Below, one piece after another: positions 18,196 through 26,477 of a stretch of 41,313 nucleotides of DNA. Location: positions 1-41,313 of the forward strand of contig NZ_SJDL01000044.1 in the NCBI RefSeq assembly GCF_004327985.1, in the 5' to 3' direction. The stretch's first letter is position 1; the number at the start of each line of letters is the position of its first letter. The position numbers and the translations under genes were made by a program. This DNA comes from Marinobacter halodurans (lineage in GTDB: Bacteria > Pseudomonadota > Gammaproteobacteria > Pseudomonadales > Oleiphilaceae). The notes beneath the pieces were generated by a model. It was not told the origin of the DNA and did no database searches. It saw nothing but the letters and a program-made list of their open reading frames with translations.

Positions 18196-19404
18196 TCAGG
18201 AATAGCCCGCTGCCCGGGCCGGCTCCGGCCGCAGCCGGGATACCCCGAGGGTCGCCATCAGCAGCATCAGCGACGACAGCCAGAGGCAGGCTTCGAGCCC
18301 GAAGGCCTGGTAGATCCAGCCCGACAGCACCGTGCCGATCAGCCGCCCCATGGCGTTGGACATGTAGTAGAAACCCACGTCCAGCGACACGCCATCGGCC
18401 CGCGCCAGGCTGACGATCAGGTAGCTGTGCAGCGAGGAGTTCACGGCGAAAACCGCGCCGAACAGCAGCAGCCCGCCCACCACAATCGCCTGGGCCGGCA
18501 GGCCGGTACCCAGCCCCAGGGCGATCAGGGCAGGAATGCCGGTCAGCAGGGCCGCCCAGAGCACAGCCGGCCCGCGCGTGGTCGTCGAGGAACGCCGGGT
18601 GAATGTCGGCGCCACGGCCTGGACGGCCCCATAGCCGATCACCCACACCGCCATGAATCCGCCGACTTTCCAGAAATCCCAGCCAAACGCCGTGTGTAGA
18701 TAGACGGGCAGCGCCACCACGAACCAGACATCCCGTGCGCCGAACAGGAACATGCGGGCGAACGAGAGCACGTTGATGGCCGGGCTCTTGGAAAACAGGT
18801 CGGTGAACTTGGGCCTCGCCTTGCTCTTACCCAATTCCCGGGAAAGCAGAACCAGACTGGCCATCCAGACCAGCAGCAGGACGCCGCCCATCACCAGTAC
18901 CGCTCCGCGGAACCCCACCAGCATGAGCAACGCGCCGCCAAGGAAAAAACCCACACCCTTGAGCGTGTTCTTGGACCCGGTAAGCAGCGCCACCCACCTG
19001 TACAGCCGCCCCTGCTCAGAGCCCGGCACCAGCAGCTTGATGCCGCTCTTGGCGGACATCTTGTTCAGGTCCTTGGCGATCCCGGAGAGGGCCTGGGCCG
19101 CCATTACCCAGGGCACGGTCAACATTGCCGCCGGCACCGCCAGCATCCCCAACGCCACGATCTGCAAGAACAGGCCAATATTCATGGTCCGGTTCAGGCC
19201 CATATGGGCGCCCAGGTAGCCCCCAACCAGATTGGTCACCACGCCGAAGAACTCATAGAAAATAAACAGCAGCGCGATGGCCAGCGGCGAGTACCCCAAC
19301 TGGTAGAAATGCAGGACCACCAGCATGCGCAGGGCGCCGTCGGTCAGGGTGAAGGTCCAATAGTTGCCAGTGATGATCAGGTACTGGCGGATAGCCGCTT
19401 GCAT
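18196..19404 (-). CDS. arsJ: ArsJ organoarsenical (1-arseno-3-phosphoglycerate) efflux MFS
   Basis: A 402-residue major facilitator that matches ArsJ, the exporter of 1-arseno-3-phosphoglycerate. Recognisable parts are the N-terminal QYLIITGNYWTFTLTDGALRMLVVLHFY, the conserved SGIAKDLNKMSAKSGIKLLVP loop (about residues 107-127), NTLKGVGFFLGGALL, and ARMFLFGARDVWFVVALPVYL in the second half. About twelve hydrophobic segments are present. It is the last gene of the minus-strand arsenic operon, starting 1 bp after the GAPDH stop codon. The GAPDH-ArsJ pair is the established arsenate resistance route: GAPDH makes the unstable arsenylated phosphoglycerate and ArsJ expels it, where it breaks down to arsenate. 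Confidence 0.95.
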   Translation of the reverse strand: MQAAIRQYLIITGNYWTFTLTDGALRMLVVLHFYQLGYSPLAIALLFIFYEFFGVVTNLVGGYLGAHMGLNRTMNIGLFLQIVALGMLAVPAAMLTVPWVMAAQALSGIAKDLNKMSAKSGIKLLVPGSEQGRLYRWVALLTGSKNTLKGVGFFLGGALLMLVGFRGAVLVMGGVLLLVWMASLVLLSRELGKSKARPKFTDLFSKSPAINVLSFARMFLFGARDVWFVVALPVYLHTAFGWDFWKVGGFMAVWVIGYGAVQAVAPTFTRRSSTTTRGPAVLWAALLTGIPALIALGLGTGLPAQAIVVGGLLLFGAVFAVNSSLHSYLIVSLARADGVSLDVGFYYMSNAMGRLIGTVLSGWIYQAFGLEACLWLSSLMLLMATLGVSRLRPEPARAAGYS

Positions 19405-19405
19405 G

Positions 19406-20410
19406 TCAGGCCAGCCCCACCTTGCGCACCAACTCGACCGTCCGGTTGGCGTAGCCCCACTCGTTGTCGTACCAGGCGTACAGCTTTACCTGCGTGCCAT
19501 TGATGACCATGGTGGACAACGCATCGACAATCGAAGACCGCGGATCGGTCTTGTAGTCGATGGAGACCAGCGGCCGCTCCTCGTACCCGAGAATGCCGGT
19601 CAACTCACCCTCGGCGGCCTCCTTGAACAGGCGGTTGACCGTGTCCCGATCGGTGGGTGTCTCCACCTCAAAGACACAGTCTGTGAGCGACGCGTTGGTC
19701 AGCGGCACCCGCACCGCCTGGCCGTCCAGCCGCCCCTTCAGCTCCGGGAAGATTTCGATGATGGCGGTGGCCGACCCGGTGGTGGTCGGGATCAGCGAAC
19801 TGCCGCAGGCCCGGGCCCGGCGAAGGTCCTTGTGGGGCGCATCCAGGATTGTCTGGGTGTTGGTCAGGCTGTGAATCGTGGTGATCGAGCCATGCTTGAT
19901 GCCCAACTTTTCGTGGATCACCTTCACCACCGGGGCCAGGCAGTTCGTGGTGCAGGACGCCGCCGTCACGATGCGGTGAACGGCCGGATCAAATTCGTGG
20001 TCGTTCACGCCCATGACGATGTTCTTGGCGCCGCTTTCCTTGACCGGCGCCGAGACCACGACCCGTTTGACCCCCTGATCCAGATAGCCGTTCAGCACTT
20101 CGACGGTCTTCATCTTGCCGCTGGCTTCGATGACCACATCGCAATCCGACCAATCGGTCTCGGCGATGGTCCTGTTCTGTGTGACGCGGATGGTGTGCTG
20201 ACCGATCACAATCCCCTGCTCGTTGTGGCTGGCTTCGTGCTTCCACGGGCCGTGCACGCTGTCGAAATTGAGCAGGTGCGCCAGGGTCCCGGCGTTGGCC
20301 CCGGGATCGTTGATGGCGACGAATTCCACGTCCGTCCAGCCGTAGGCGGCACGCAGGGCCAGACGACCAATGCGACCAAATCCATTGATACCGACTTTGA
20401 GTGTGTTCAT
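19406..20410 (-). CDS. ArsJ-associated glyceraldehyde-3-phosphate dehydrogenase
   Basis: A complete 334-residue GAPDH. The NAD-binding loop [18 protein letters not shown] is at residues 5-22 and the catalytic cysteine is C153 in [10 protein letters not shown]. The C-terminal [16 protein letters not shown] is intact. With arsenate in place of phosphate the enzyme forms 1-arseno-3-phosphoglycerate, the ArsJ substrate. Its position between acr3 and arsJ makes it the dedicated arsenic paralogue rather than the housekeeping glycolytic enzyme (inference from context). The start at ATG 20410 has GGAG 7 nt upstream; the longer frame to 20512 overlaps acr3 and is unlikely. The acr3 stop lies 53 bp upstream. 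Confidence 0.95.
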   Translation of the reverse strand: MNTLKVGINGFGRIGRLALRAAYGWTDVEFVAINDPGANAGTLAHLLNFDSVHGPWKHEASHNEQGIVIGQHTIRVTQNRTIAETDWSDCDVVIEASGKMKTVEVLNGYLDQGVKRVVVSAPVKESGAKNIVMGVNDHEFDPAVHRIVTAASCTTNCLAPVVKVIHEKLGIKHGSITTIHSLTNTQTILDAPHKDLRRARACGSSLIPTTTGSATAIIEIFPELKGRLDGQAVRVPLTNASLTDCVFEVETPTDRDTVNRLFKEAAEGELTGILGYEERPLVSIDYKTDPRSSIVDALSTMVINGTQVKLYAWYDNEWGYANRTVELVRKVGLA

Positions 20411-20463
20411 TTCCTTGCTCCAGTTAAAAAATCTTCCACGAGGGAATCGCCGGCCCCATACCG

Positions 20464-21513
20464 CTAGGCGGCAGCATCCACCTTTCCTGCCGGGGTGCGC
20501 GCCGGGAACCAATGCCGGGTCCGGTTGGCCAGGGCGACCAGCGACAGCATCACGGGCACTTCAACAAGAACGCCCACTACCGTGGCCAGTGCCGCGCCCG
20601 AGGTCAGGCCGAACAGACTGATGGCCACCGCAACGGCCAATTCAAAGAAATTCGAGGTCCCGATCAGCCCGGCCGGTGCGGCGATATCATGCGGCAACCG
20701 CATCGCTCGGGCGGCACCATAGGCAATAAAAAATATACCGTAGCTCTGGATCAAAAGAGGGACTGCGATCAATCCAATCGCAAATGGGTTATCCAGAATG
20801 CGATCCGCCTGTAAGCCGAACAGCAACACGACGGTCGCCAGCAGTCCCAGCACAGTGGTGGGCTTCGAGTGGGCCAGCCAGGCATCGAGCCGTTCCTTCC
20901 CCTGCTTCAGCAGGTGGCGACGGGTCAGGGTGCCGGCGATCAGGGGCAGGACGACATAGAGCGTGACCGAGAGCAGGAGCGTGTTCCAGGGCACGGTGAC
21001 CTGGGACAACCCCAGCAGCAACGACGCCAGGGGCGCGAAAGCAAAGATCATGATGATGTCGTTGATCGACACCTGCACCAGCGTATAGCTGGGATTGCCC
21101 CGGGTCAGGTGACTCCAGACGAACACCATCGCGGTGCAGGGTGCCACCCCCAGCAGGATCATGCCGGCGATGTATTCGTTGGCCGTTTCCGGCGCCACCC
21201 ATTCGGCAAACACGACCCGGAAAAACAGCCAGCCCAGCGCCGCCATGGTGAACGGCTTGACCAGCCAGTTGATGATCAGGGTGAGGATCAACCCCCGGGG
21301 TTGCTTGCGCACGTCCCGGATCGCCGCGAAATCCACCTGCACCATCATCGGGTAGATCATGGCCCAGATGAACACCGCCACCACGAGATTCACCTGCGCC
21401 CAGGTGAACGCCGCAATGGCTTCAAACAGCCCCGGCAGGACATGACCCGCCGCCACGCCCAGCAGTATGGCCAGTCCGACCCAGACACTCAGAAAACGCT
21501 CGAACAATCCCAT
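20464..21513 (-). CDS. ACR3 family arsenite efflux permease
   Basis: A 349-residue, ten-helix arsenite exporter of the ACR3 (BART) family. Diagnostic segments: [19 protein letters not shown] (about residues 47-65), [15 protein letters not shown], and [13 protein letters not shown] at 122-134 with the cysteine (C126) that is essential in characterised ACR3 proteins. The second half has [17 protein letters not shown]. It exports As(III) made by the arsenate reductase encoded just upstream. Its ATG overlaps the stop of the arsC-arsR fusion by one base (TGATG), so translation is coupled. It complements the unrelated ArsB exporter at 12407-13717. Confidence 0.95.
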   Translation of the reverse strand: MGLFERFLSVWVGLAILLGVAAGHVLPGLFEAIAAFTWAQVNLVVAVFIWAMIYPMMVQVDFAAIRDVRKQPRGLILTLIINWLVKPFTMAALGWLFFRVVFAEWVAPETANEYIAGMILLGVAPCTAMVFVWSHLTRGNPSYTLVQVSINDIIMIFAFAPLASLLLGLSQVTVPWNTLLLSVTLYVVLPLIAGTLTRRHLLKQGKERLDAWLAHSKPTTVLGLLATVVLLFGLQADRILDNPFAIGLIAVPLLIQSYGIFFIAYGAARAMRLPHDIAAPAGLIGTSNFFELAVAVAISLFGLTSGAALATVVGVLVEVPVMLSLVALANRTRHWFPARTPAGKVDAAA

Positions 21514-22283
21514 CAGGCACAGTCCATTTTTGCGGGCCGGTTCGGCATCGTCACCAGACGCCGGGCCAGAGGTTCAATAATATCCGGATTTTCGGCCGCT
21601 GCGGCCTTGAGGGTCTGAAGAATCCAGTCCGGCAGAGCCGGATGCAGTCGGTAGTAGATCCACTGCCCACGACGTTCGTCTTCAACGAGGGCCATGTCCC
21701 GCAGATGCGCCAGATACCGGCTGATGCGGGGCTGCGACAGAGCCAGCGCCCGGGTCAGTTCGCACACGCAGAGCTCCTCGTGCTGCTGGATGAGCAGCAG
21801 GGTGGTCAGACGGTTTTCATCGCCCAGCGCCTTGAACACCCCGGCCGGCGGGTAGTGGATCGGTCGGGGGGTGTCTTTCTGGTGCACCATCACAAACAGC
21901 CCGATGCGCTCCCGTAACTCCTTCAGCACCAGCGCGAAGGTGGCGAGTTGGTTGCCGGGCACCGGATCGGGAAAGTCCCAGGCGATAGTCTGCCCCACGG
22001 ACTTGATGGGACGGCACTCTCGCGCCGCTTTATCGCAGAGAGTAATCACGTAATCCCAATGCGCGTCGCCCAAGGCCGTCATGGATTGGGACGACAGCCC
22101 CGCGCTATCCATCCCGGCGTCTTCAATACACTGTAACGCGAGCGGGTGCGGTTGCTTGGGGTCGGTGCCGGCACTGGCCACCTCGAACTGGTCGCCGGCC
22201 ATGTGTTTGAGAATCGCCTCGGCCATCAGCGACCGGGCACTGTTAGCGGTGCAGACAAAGAGGACTCGACGGCGTGCGCTCAT
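21513..22283 (-). CDS. Arsenate reductase (Trx type)-ArsR repressor fusion
   Basis: A 256-residue two-domain protein. Residues 1-140 are a low-molecular-weight-phosphatase-type arsenate reductase: the CX5R loop is CTANSAR (C11-R17), the general acid is in DFPDP (D105), and the redox pair is C83 and C90 in [10 protein letters not shown]. The cysteine numbers correspond one-to-one, shifted by one, to C10, C82 and C89 of Staphylococcus ArsC. Residues ~145-256 are an ArsR winged helix with the As(III) motif ELCVCEL (C172, C174). One polypeptide thus makes arsenite and senses it. Such fusions are known but uncommon. The start at 22283 has AGGG 7 nt upstream. It heads the operon arsC/R-acr3-gapdh-arsJ. 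Confidence 0.93.
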   Translation of the reverse strand: MSARRRVLFVCTANSARSLMAEAILKHMAGDQFEVASAGTDPKQPHPLALQCIEDAGMDSAGLSSQSMTALGDAHWDYVITLCDKAARECRPIKSVGQTIAWDFPDPVPGNQLATFALVLKELRERIGLFVMVHQKDTPRPIHYPPAGVFKALGDENRLTTLLLIQQHEELCVCELTRALALSQPRISRYLAHLRDMALVEDERRGQWIYYRLHPALPDWILQTLKAAAAENPDIIEPLARRLVTMPNRPAKMDCA

Positions 22284-22310
22284 GGCAACCCTTAATATTC
22301 GATTTTCGTT

Positions 22311-22323
22311 ATATGCAGCATAT
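22311..22323. promoter_or_regulatory. Candidate operator of the minus-strand ars operon
   Basis: ATATGC and GCATAT are perfect inverted copies around one A, 28 bp upstream of the arsC/R fusion start. ArsR proteins with the CVC motif bind AT-rich dyads of this type, so it is the likely autoregulatory site. The assignment rests on symmetry and position. Confidence 0.55.
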
Positions 22324-22462
22324 CGGATATTAACGTGACAAGGAATACCGTGCCGTCATTGATCCGCTGGCCGACAGGCGGGTTGGCTCACGTCAATCCG
22401 GCACTGGTGGCGAAGCGCCACACCGCATACAATGGCGTCGCCCGTGGAATGCCACGGGCTTC

Positions 22463-22612
22463 GTTCTCAGGGCGGGGTGAAAGTCCCCACCGGCGGTGAT
22501 GGCGCCTGACGCCTCAGCCCGCGAGCGCCTCAGGGCTTTGCCCGGAGGGTCAGCAGATTCGGTTAAACTCCGAAGCCGACGGTGATAGTCCGGATGGAAG
22601 AGAAGGAACGAT
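22463..22612 (+). promoter_or_regulatory. FMN riboswitch (RFN element)
   Basis: All conserved RFN parts appear in order: TCAGGGCGGGGTGAAAGTCC (22467-22486), then CCACCGGCGGTGAT, a variable stem, GCCCGGAGGGTCAGCAGATTC, a second stem, and GCCGACGGTGATAGTCCGGA followed by TGGAAGAGAAGGAACG. The closing P1 stem pairs CGTTCTC (22463-22469) with GAGAAGGAACG (22600-22610). FMN binding represses downstream expression in known members. Here the target is ribH, 180 nt further on. Confidence 0.95.
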
Positions 22613-22640
22613 TGAAAAGTCCAGACCGCGGATGAACCGC

Positions 22641-22661
22641 GAGGCGCACAGCCTCCTGCGT
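22641..22661 (+). terminator. Candidate riboswitch expression-platform hairpin
   Basis: Shortly after the aptamer, GAGGC (22641-22645) and GCCTC (22651-22655) can form a short stem, with a TTTT run a few bases later; an overlapping CCGCGG/CCGCG pairing just upstream could compete with it. This would suit a transcription-attenuating platform. Coordinates are approximate and the fold is only suggested by eye. Confidence 0.3.
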
Positions 22662-22758
22662 TTTCCGCCGTATGCCATTTTCTGCGTTTCCAGATGGCAT
22701 GGCCGTAGAGCGTTGCGAACGCTGTCGGTTGTGCCTGCATGCCCTGATTCTAGTGACA

Positions 22759-22777
22759 GGAGCCCATCAAAGGCTCC
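22759..22777 (+). promoter_or_regulatory. Hairpin close to the ribH start
   Basis: GGAGCC (22759-22764) and GGCTCC (22772-22777) form a perfect six-pair stem with a seven-base loop, 16 nt before the ribH ATG. The first arm contains a GGAG that could otherwise serve as a ribosome binding site, so the hairpin may affect initiation. The role is inferred. Confidence 0.35.
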
Positions 22778-22793
22778 CCATGAGAGATCAACT

Positions 22794-23291
22794 ATGAATC
22801 AGCAAACCTCCTTGAACCTTTCCGACGCGAGCCGCAACCAGCGTATTGCCTTTATCCAGGGCAACTGGCACCTCGACATCATCGATCAGGCGCGTGAAGC
22901 CTTCCTGGCGGAAGTCAGCCAGCATGGTCTGGACGCCGATCAGGTAGACATCATCACTGTCGCCGGGGCTTTTGAAATCCCGCTGCAGGCCAAGCTGCTG
23001 GCCGAAAGCGGCCAGTACGGCGCGATCGTTGGCGCCGGCTTCGTCGTGGACGGCGGCATCTACCGCCACGAATTCGTCGCCCAGGCGGTGATCGACGGGC
23101 TGATGCGGGTGCAGCTGGATACGAGCGTGCCGGTCCTGTCTGCGGTGCTGACGCCGCACCATTTCCACGAGCACGCGACGCACCACGACTACTTCTACAA
23201 GCACTTCTCCGAGAAAGGCGTTGAAGTGGCACGCGCGTGCCTGATGACGTTGGAGAATATGGAACAGGCGCGGAAGTTAACCGCCCAGTAG
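22794..23291 (+). CDS. ribH: 6,7-dimethyl-8-ribityllumazine synthase
   Basis: A 165-residue lumazine synthase, which condenses the ribityl-aminouracil with dihydroxybutanone phosphate in riboflavin synthesis. Motifs: RIAFIQGNWHLDIIDQAR (substrate pocket), VAGAFEIPLQAKLLAESG with the GAFE signature (about residues 56-73), and VPVLSAVLTPHHFHEHATHH. The His-rich end of that stretch and overall length fit the RibH2-type enzymes often found alone in alphaproteobacteria and some gammaproteobacteria. The ATG at 22794 is preferred over the longer frame back into the leader, where codon use is not coding-like. It is the only gene of the riboswitch-controlled unit here; no other rib gene lies nearby. 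Confidence 0.92.
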   Translation: MNQQTSLNLSDASRNQRIAFIQGNWHLDIIDQAREAFLAEVSQHGLDADQVDIITVAGAFEIPLQAKLLAESGQYGAIVGAGFVVDGGIYRHEFVAQAVIDGLMRVQLDTSVPVLSAVLTPHHFHEHATHHDYFYKHFSEKGVEVARACLMTLENMEQARKLTAQ

Positions 23292-23330
23292 GTGAGAAGG
23301 GCTGCCTCCGGGACGAGTCGGCCCCGAGCA

Positions 23331-23371
23331 TGTAGCAGACGCTTCAGCTTCTGAGGCGCCGCCCAGGCGCC
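23331..23371 (+). repeat. REP element 1 (GTAG-headed) with second hairpin
   Basis: GTAG at 23332-23335 is followed by the imperfect stem CAGACGC-ttca-GCTTCTG (23336-23353) and then a second hairpin GGCGCC-gccca-GGCGCC (23355-23371). A GTAG head and short stem-loop define REP sequences mobilised by RAYT (TnpA-REP) proteins. It lies 40 bp after ribH. REP 2 at 23622-23646 is its perfect 25-bp inverted copy. Confidence 0.75.
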
Positions 23372-23445
23372 CCAGTCGCTATCAATTCTCCCGAAGATGA
23401 AGCGTCTTGTGCTCAACCTTGTGGCGATAACGCCATAGTCTAATC

Positions 23446-23553
23446 GAAGCGAATGGACGCCCTTGCCGGAGAAAGGACAGGGATGTCCTGGCCGCAATTG
23501 CCGGCCAGGGATGGCGGTGTATTGCGGCGGAGGCAAGGGGGTTCATTGGCTTC
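23446..23553 (+). repeat. Y-shaped repeat element, copy A
   Basis: Outer arms of 22 bp (23446-23467 and 23532-23553) are near-complementary. They enclose hairpin 1, AGGACA-ggga-TGTCCT (23474-23489), and hairpin 2, GCCGCAAT (23491-23498) with ATTGCGGC (23521-23528). The same layout recurs at 40805-40911 (opposite strand) and 40998-41104. Similarity to the second copy extends ~20 bp further out on the left (GCGATAACGCC). There is no coding potential. It fills most of the gene-free stretch 23292-23658 together with the two flanking REPs. Confidence 0.75.
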
Positions 23554-23598
23554 TGGCTCCATAAGTTCAGGCTGGCGACGTTGATGCCTTTCGATCTG

Positions 23599-23622
23599 AA
23601 AAAAGGCCGTCCTGTGGACGGC
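23599..23622 (-). terminator. Rho-independent terminator of the alc-allA-amidohydrolase-oxygenase operon
   Basis: On the minus strand GCCGTCC-aca-GGACGGC is followed by a C and six T. It lies 37 bp after the stop of the oxygenase gene and is fused directly to REP 2. Confidence 0.85.
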
Positions 23623-23646
23623 TCAGAAGCTGAAGCGTCTGCTACA
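23622..23646 (-). repeat. REP element 2 (GTAG-headed)
   Basis: On the minus strand, TGTAG followed by CAGACGC-ttca-GCTTCTG and AG. It is identical over 25 bp to REP 1 in inverted orientation, so the pair brackets Y-element A in a 316-bp unit. Its second hairpin is the terminator at 23599-23622. Confidence 0.75.
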
Positions 23647-23658
23647 TTTTAACGATAC

Positions 23659-24612
23659 CTACGAGTTGTCTGCGGTCCGATGCTCATAGGTCGCATCCAA
23701 CCGCGACTTCAGATAATCCGCAAACGTCACCGGCGCGTACTTGGGCGTCTCGTCCGGGCAGATGTCCCGCGAATCCACCACCGAATCCGGATTGGCTTCC
23801 AGGAAGTAGGCGATTGAATAGCGCTCCTGCTCCGGCGGGCGCACCCGGTGCGGGGTGGACACGTAGGTGTCGTTGCTCCAGCGCATCAGGCAGTCGCCAA
23901 TGTTGCACACGAACGCCCCCTCGACATGAGGCGCGTCGATCCACTCGCCCTGGCGGGTCAGCACTTCCAGCCCCGCCACCTTGTCGGTAGCCAGCAGGGT
24001 CAGGTTGCCGTAATCGGTATGGGCGCCGGCGCCGCCGTCCTTACGATCCGACTGGCCGGCACTGGCCGGGTAACGCAGGATGCGCATGGTGACGACCGGC
24101 TCGGCCAAATGTTGGGCGAAGAAGTCTTCCGACACGCCCAGATCCAGACTGAAGCCGCGATGGATCACACGCCCCAGATCCAGGCACGCGTCAAAATACG
24201 CCAGCAGGTTGTCCCGCCAGCCGGCCAGTTCCGGCCAGAAATTCACGCCGCGAAACGGCTTGCCCGCTACCACTTCCGGATGGTCTTCCGGCAGTTCCAC
24301 GCCCAGGTTGAACGCTTCTTTCATGTCAGCGCCGGATTCCGGGTTCAGCTTCTCGTCCGCCATGGCGACGTAGCCGCGATTGTGGGGCGAGCGCTTGATG
24401 GACAGCGCCTGCTTGTCCTCTACCGGCAGGGCAAAGAAGCGCTGGGACTCGGCAAACGCCGTGTCGATCACCGACTGGGGAATGCCGTGATCCACCGCGT
24501 AGAAGAAGCCCACCTCACGGCAGGCGCGACCCAGCTCGGCGGCGGTCTTGCGGCGCTCTTCGATATCGTCGCTGCGCAGACCGGCGATGGAAATCAGGGG
24601 AATTTCTTTCAT
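23659..24612 (-). CDS. 2-oxoglutarate/Fe(II) oxygenase, isopenicillin N synthase-like
   Basis: A 317-residue enzyme of the isopenicillin N synthase/flavonol synthase-type oxygenases, which use Fe(II), oxygen and usually 2-oxoglutarate. The N-terminal DIOX_N region shows IPLISIAGLRSDDIEER and GFFYAVDHGIPQSVID. The iron triad is H198 and D200 in AHTDYGNLTLL plus H255 in STPHRV; R264 and S266 in RYSIAYF fit 2-oxoglutarate binding. The substrate is unknown. It is the last gene of the alc-allA-amidohydrolase operon, so a role in purine or related heterocycle catabolism is likely but not established. The ATG at 24612 has AGGAG 5 nt upstream. A strong terminator follows. Confidence 0.88.
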   Translation of the reverse strand: MKEIPLISIAGLRSDDIEERRKTAAELGRACREVGFFYAVDHGIPQSVIDTAFAESQRFFALPVEDKQALSIKRSPHNRGYVAMADEKLNPESGADMKEAFNLGVELPEDHPEVVAGKPFRGVNFWPELAGWRDNLLAYFDACLDLGRVIHRGFSLDLGVSEDFFAQHLAEPVVTMRILRYPASAGQSDRKDGGAGAHTDYGNLTLLATDKVAGLEVLTRQGEWIDAPHVEGAFVCNIGDCLMRWSNDTYVSTPHRVRPPEQERYSIAYFLEANPDSVVDSRDICPDETPKYAPVTFADYLKSRLDATYEHRTADNS

Positions 24613-24632
24613 ATACACTCCTTCGGAGCGCT

Positions 24633-25979
24633 CTAAACCATGTCGACGCGAAGATGATCCAGAGCACGGCATCGTTCATGCAGGGACAGGCCACAGGCTT
24701 GAGCCGTGGCGACCACATGGCCCTCGTCGACCTGCGTCGACCGACCGTTCTCAATCAGGCAGTGCCCGTCCACCCAGACGTGGGTGACGTTGCTGCCGCG
24801 CGCGGCAAACACCAGATTCCATACCAGATTGCCGCCATCGTCCCTGATGTCGTGGGGCGTCAGGTTAGGCGCCCCCAGATCCAGCATCACGAGATCGGCC
24901 TTTTTGCCCACCTCGATCGATCCGATCTCCCCGTCCAGCCCCAGCGCCTGGGCACCGCCAATGGTGGCCATGCGCAGGATCTGGTCCGCCGGCAGCGCGG
25001 TGGCGTCCAGCCGAGTGGCCTTCTGGATCAGGGAGGCGAATTTCATTTCCTCGAACAGGTCGAGGCTGTTGTTGCACACCGGGCCATCGGTGCCCAGCCC
25101 GAGCGTCAGCCCCGCCGCCAGCATGTCCGGCGTGCGGGCCACACCGCTGGCGAGTTTGGCGTTGCTGACCGGGCAATGGGCAATCGAGGTGCCGGTGTCG
25201 GCGAGCCGTTTGATCTCGTCGTCGTTGAGCCAGACGCAATGGGCGATCAGGGTCTTCTCGCCGAGCACCCCGTAGTGGTCCAGCAGGCCAATGGAGCGAC
25301 GGCCGAACGCGTCCAGCACCGCCGCTTCCTCTTCCTTCTGTTCGCAGGCGTGAGTGTGGATGCCCACGCCAAAGTCCTGCTGGCAGCGCACCGCGTCGCG
25401 GTAGGCGTCCTCGCTGCAGTAGAACAGGTGCTCCAGCCCCATCCACACCTGGATGCGGCCGGACTGGCTGTCGTGATGGGTCTTGATCAGGCGTTTGTTT
25501 TCGTCGCGGGTCGCAAAGAAATCCTTGCCTGGCCGGTCCGCCACGTAGGGTGCCAGATTGACCCGCAGGCCGATTTCACCGGCGGCGTCGGCGCAACGGT
25601 CCATGAAGCGGAACATATCCATGACGCAGGTGGTGCCGCCTTTGAGCGCTTCGAGGTAGCACAGGCGGGCCGAATGGTAAGCGTCCTCCTCCGTCAGCGC
25701 CCGGTGCTCCAGCTGGTAGTAAGGCAGCCACTCCATCAGCGGCATGTTCTCCGTCACGCCGCGCATCAGGCTGGAATGGGAGTGGGCATCCACCAGGCCC
25801 GGGATCAGCACCTTGCCGCGACCGTCCACCACCGGGCAGTCCGACGGTACGTCGACAGCTTCAGAAGGACCGACGGCGCTGATTCGGTCGTCTTCCACCA
25901 GAACGGTGGCATCCGGGATGACCGTGTTCCTGGGGTCGACCGTAAACACGGCCACGTGGGTGATGGCGAAACGGGACAT
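24633..25979 (-). CDS. TRZ/ATZ-type amidohydrolase (nucleobase/aminohydrolase-like)
   Basis: A 448-residue metal-dependent hydrolase of the amidohydrolase superfamily, in the TRZ/ATZ/MtaD/SsnA-like group whose members deaminate purines, adenosyl compounds or triazines. Metal ligands are visible: H66 and H68 in DAHSHSS, H209 and H211 in HTHACEQ with E214, H248 in IAHCVW, and D299 in GTDGPVCNN. Substrate cannot be read from sequence; 8-oxoguanine, an S-adenosyl compound or another ring amine are all possible. It is distinct from the guanine deaminase at 38152-39513. It sits between allA (6 bp away) and the oxygenase (20 bp away), so it is co-transcribed with allantoate degradation genes. Confidence 0.85.
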   Translation of the reverse strand: MSRFAITHVAVFTVDPRNTVIPDATVLVEDDRISAVGPSEAVDVPSDCPVVDGRGKVLIPGLVDAHSHSSLMRGVTENMPLMEWLPYYQLEHRALTEEDAYHSARLCYLEALKGGTTCVMDMFRFMDRCADAAGEIGLRVNLAPYVADRPGKDFFATRDENKRLIKTHHDSQSGRIQVWMGLEHLFYCSEDAYRDAVRCQQDFGVGIHTHACEQKEEEAAVLDAFGRRSIGLLDHYGVLGEKTLIAHCVWLNDDEIKRLADTGTSIAHCPVSNAKLASGVARTPDMLAAGLTLGLGTDGPVCNNSLDLFEEMKFASLIQKATRLDATALPADQILRMATIGGAQALGLDGEIGSIEVGKKADLVMLDLGAPNLTPHDIRDDGGNLVWNLVFAARGSNVTHVWVDGHCLIENGRSTQVDEGHVVATAQACGLSLHERCRALDHLRVDMV

Positions 25980-25985
25980 ATCACA

Positions 25986-26477
25986 TCACTCCGGCCGGAC
26001 CGGCGGTGCCAGATCGACGGTATCGCAGTTGTCGCCGGGGCCGCGACGGTCCACCACCAGGAAGTCCGCGTCCCGGTTCACCGGCAGCAGCGGCGCGTGC
26101 CAGGTGCCGGCATGGTAGTTCACACCCTGCCCGGGCTTGGCGTAAAAAACCTGAACTCTGGCCGGATCAAACTCACCCGGCGGCGCCACCACCACCCAGT
26201 AGGGCTCATTACCGATCGGCATAAACGCCTGGCTTCCCTTCGGGTGGCGCTCCATCAGGTCGATCAGCAGCGGTTCCAGCGGCTGGCCGCGGAAGATGGA
26301 GATGATGGCATCCGCATCCTCGCCCAGGGTTTCCACCGCCGCCAGGGCATGGAAACGCTCGGTGCGACCGGCGTTGATGGGAAACGACGCGGCACCGTTC
26401 GTTTCAATCACGTCGCCGAACGGCGCAAACGCCGCCCGGGTCAGGGGCTGACTCTGGATGACCCGCGGCGCGCTCAT
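25986..26477 (-). CDS. allA: Ureidoglycolate lyase
   Basis: A 163-residue AllA-family enzyme, which splits ureidoglycolate into glyoxylate and urea, the last step of this pathway. Family marks: FAPFGDVIETNGAASFPINAG (about residues 17-37), SIFRGQPLEPLLIDLMERHPKGSQAFMP, and GVNYHAGTWHAPLLPV in the cupin core. The start at 26477 overlaps the allantoicase stop codon (ATGA), so the two consecutive enzymes are translationally coupled. The longer frame to 26783 only reads through alc. Length is close to the family's usual 160-170. Confidence 0.95.
   Translation of the reverse strand: MSAPRVIQSQPLTRAAFAPFGDVIETNGAASFPINAGRTERFHALAAVETLGEDADAIISIFRGQPLEPLLIDLMERHPKGSQAFMPIGNEPYWVVVAPPGEFDPARVQVFYAKPGQGVNYHAGTWHAPLLPVNRDADFLVVDRRGPGDNCDTVDLAPPVRPE

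Noticed and set aside
22632-22793. N-terminal extension of ribH from 22632
   Set aside because: The frame is open, but the sequence is riboswitch leader with hairpins, and lumazine synthases start near the ATG at 22794.
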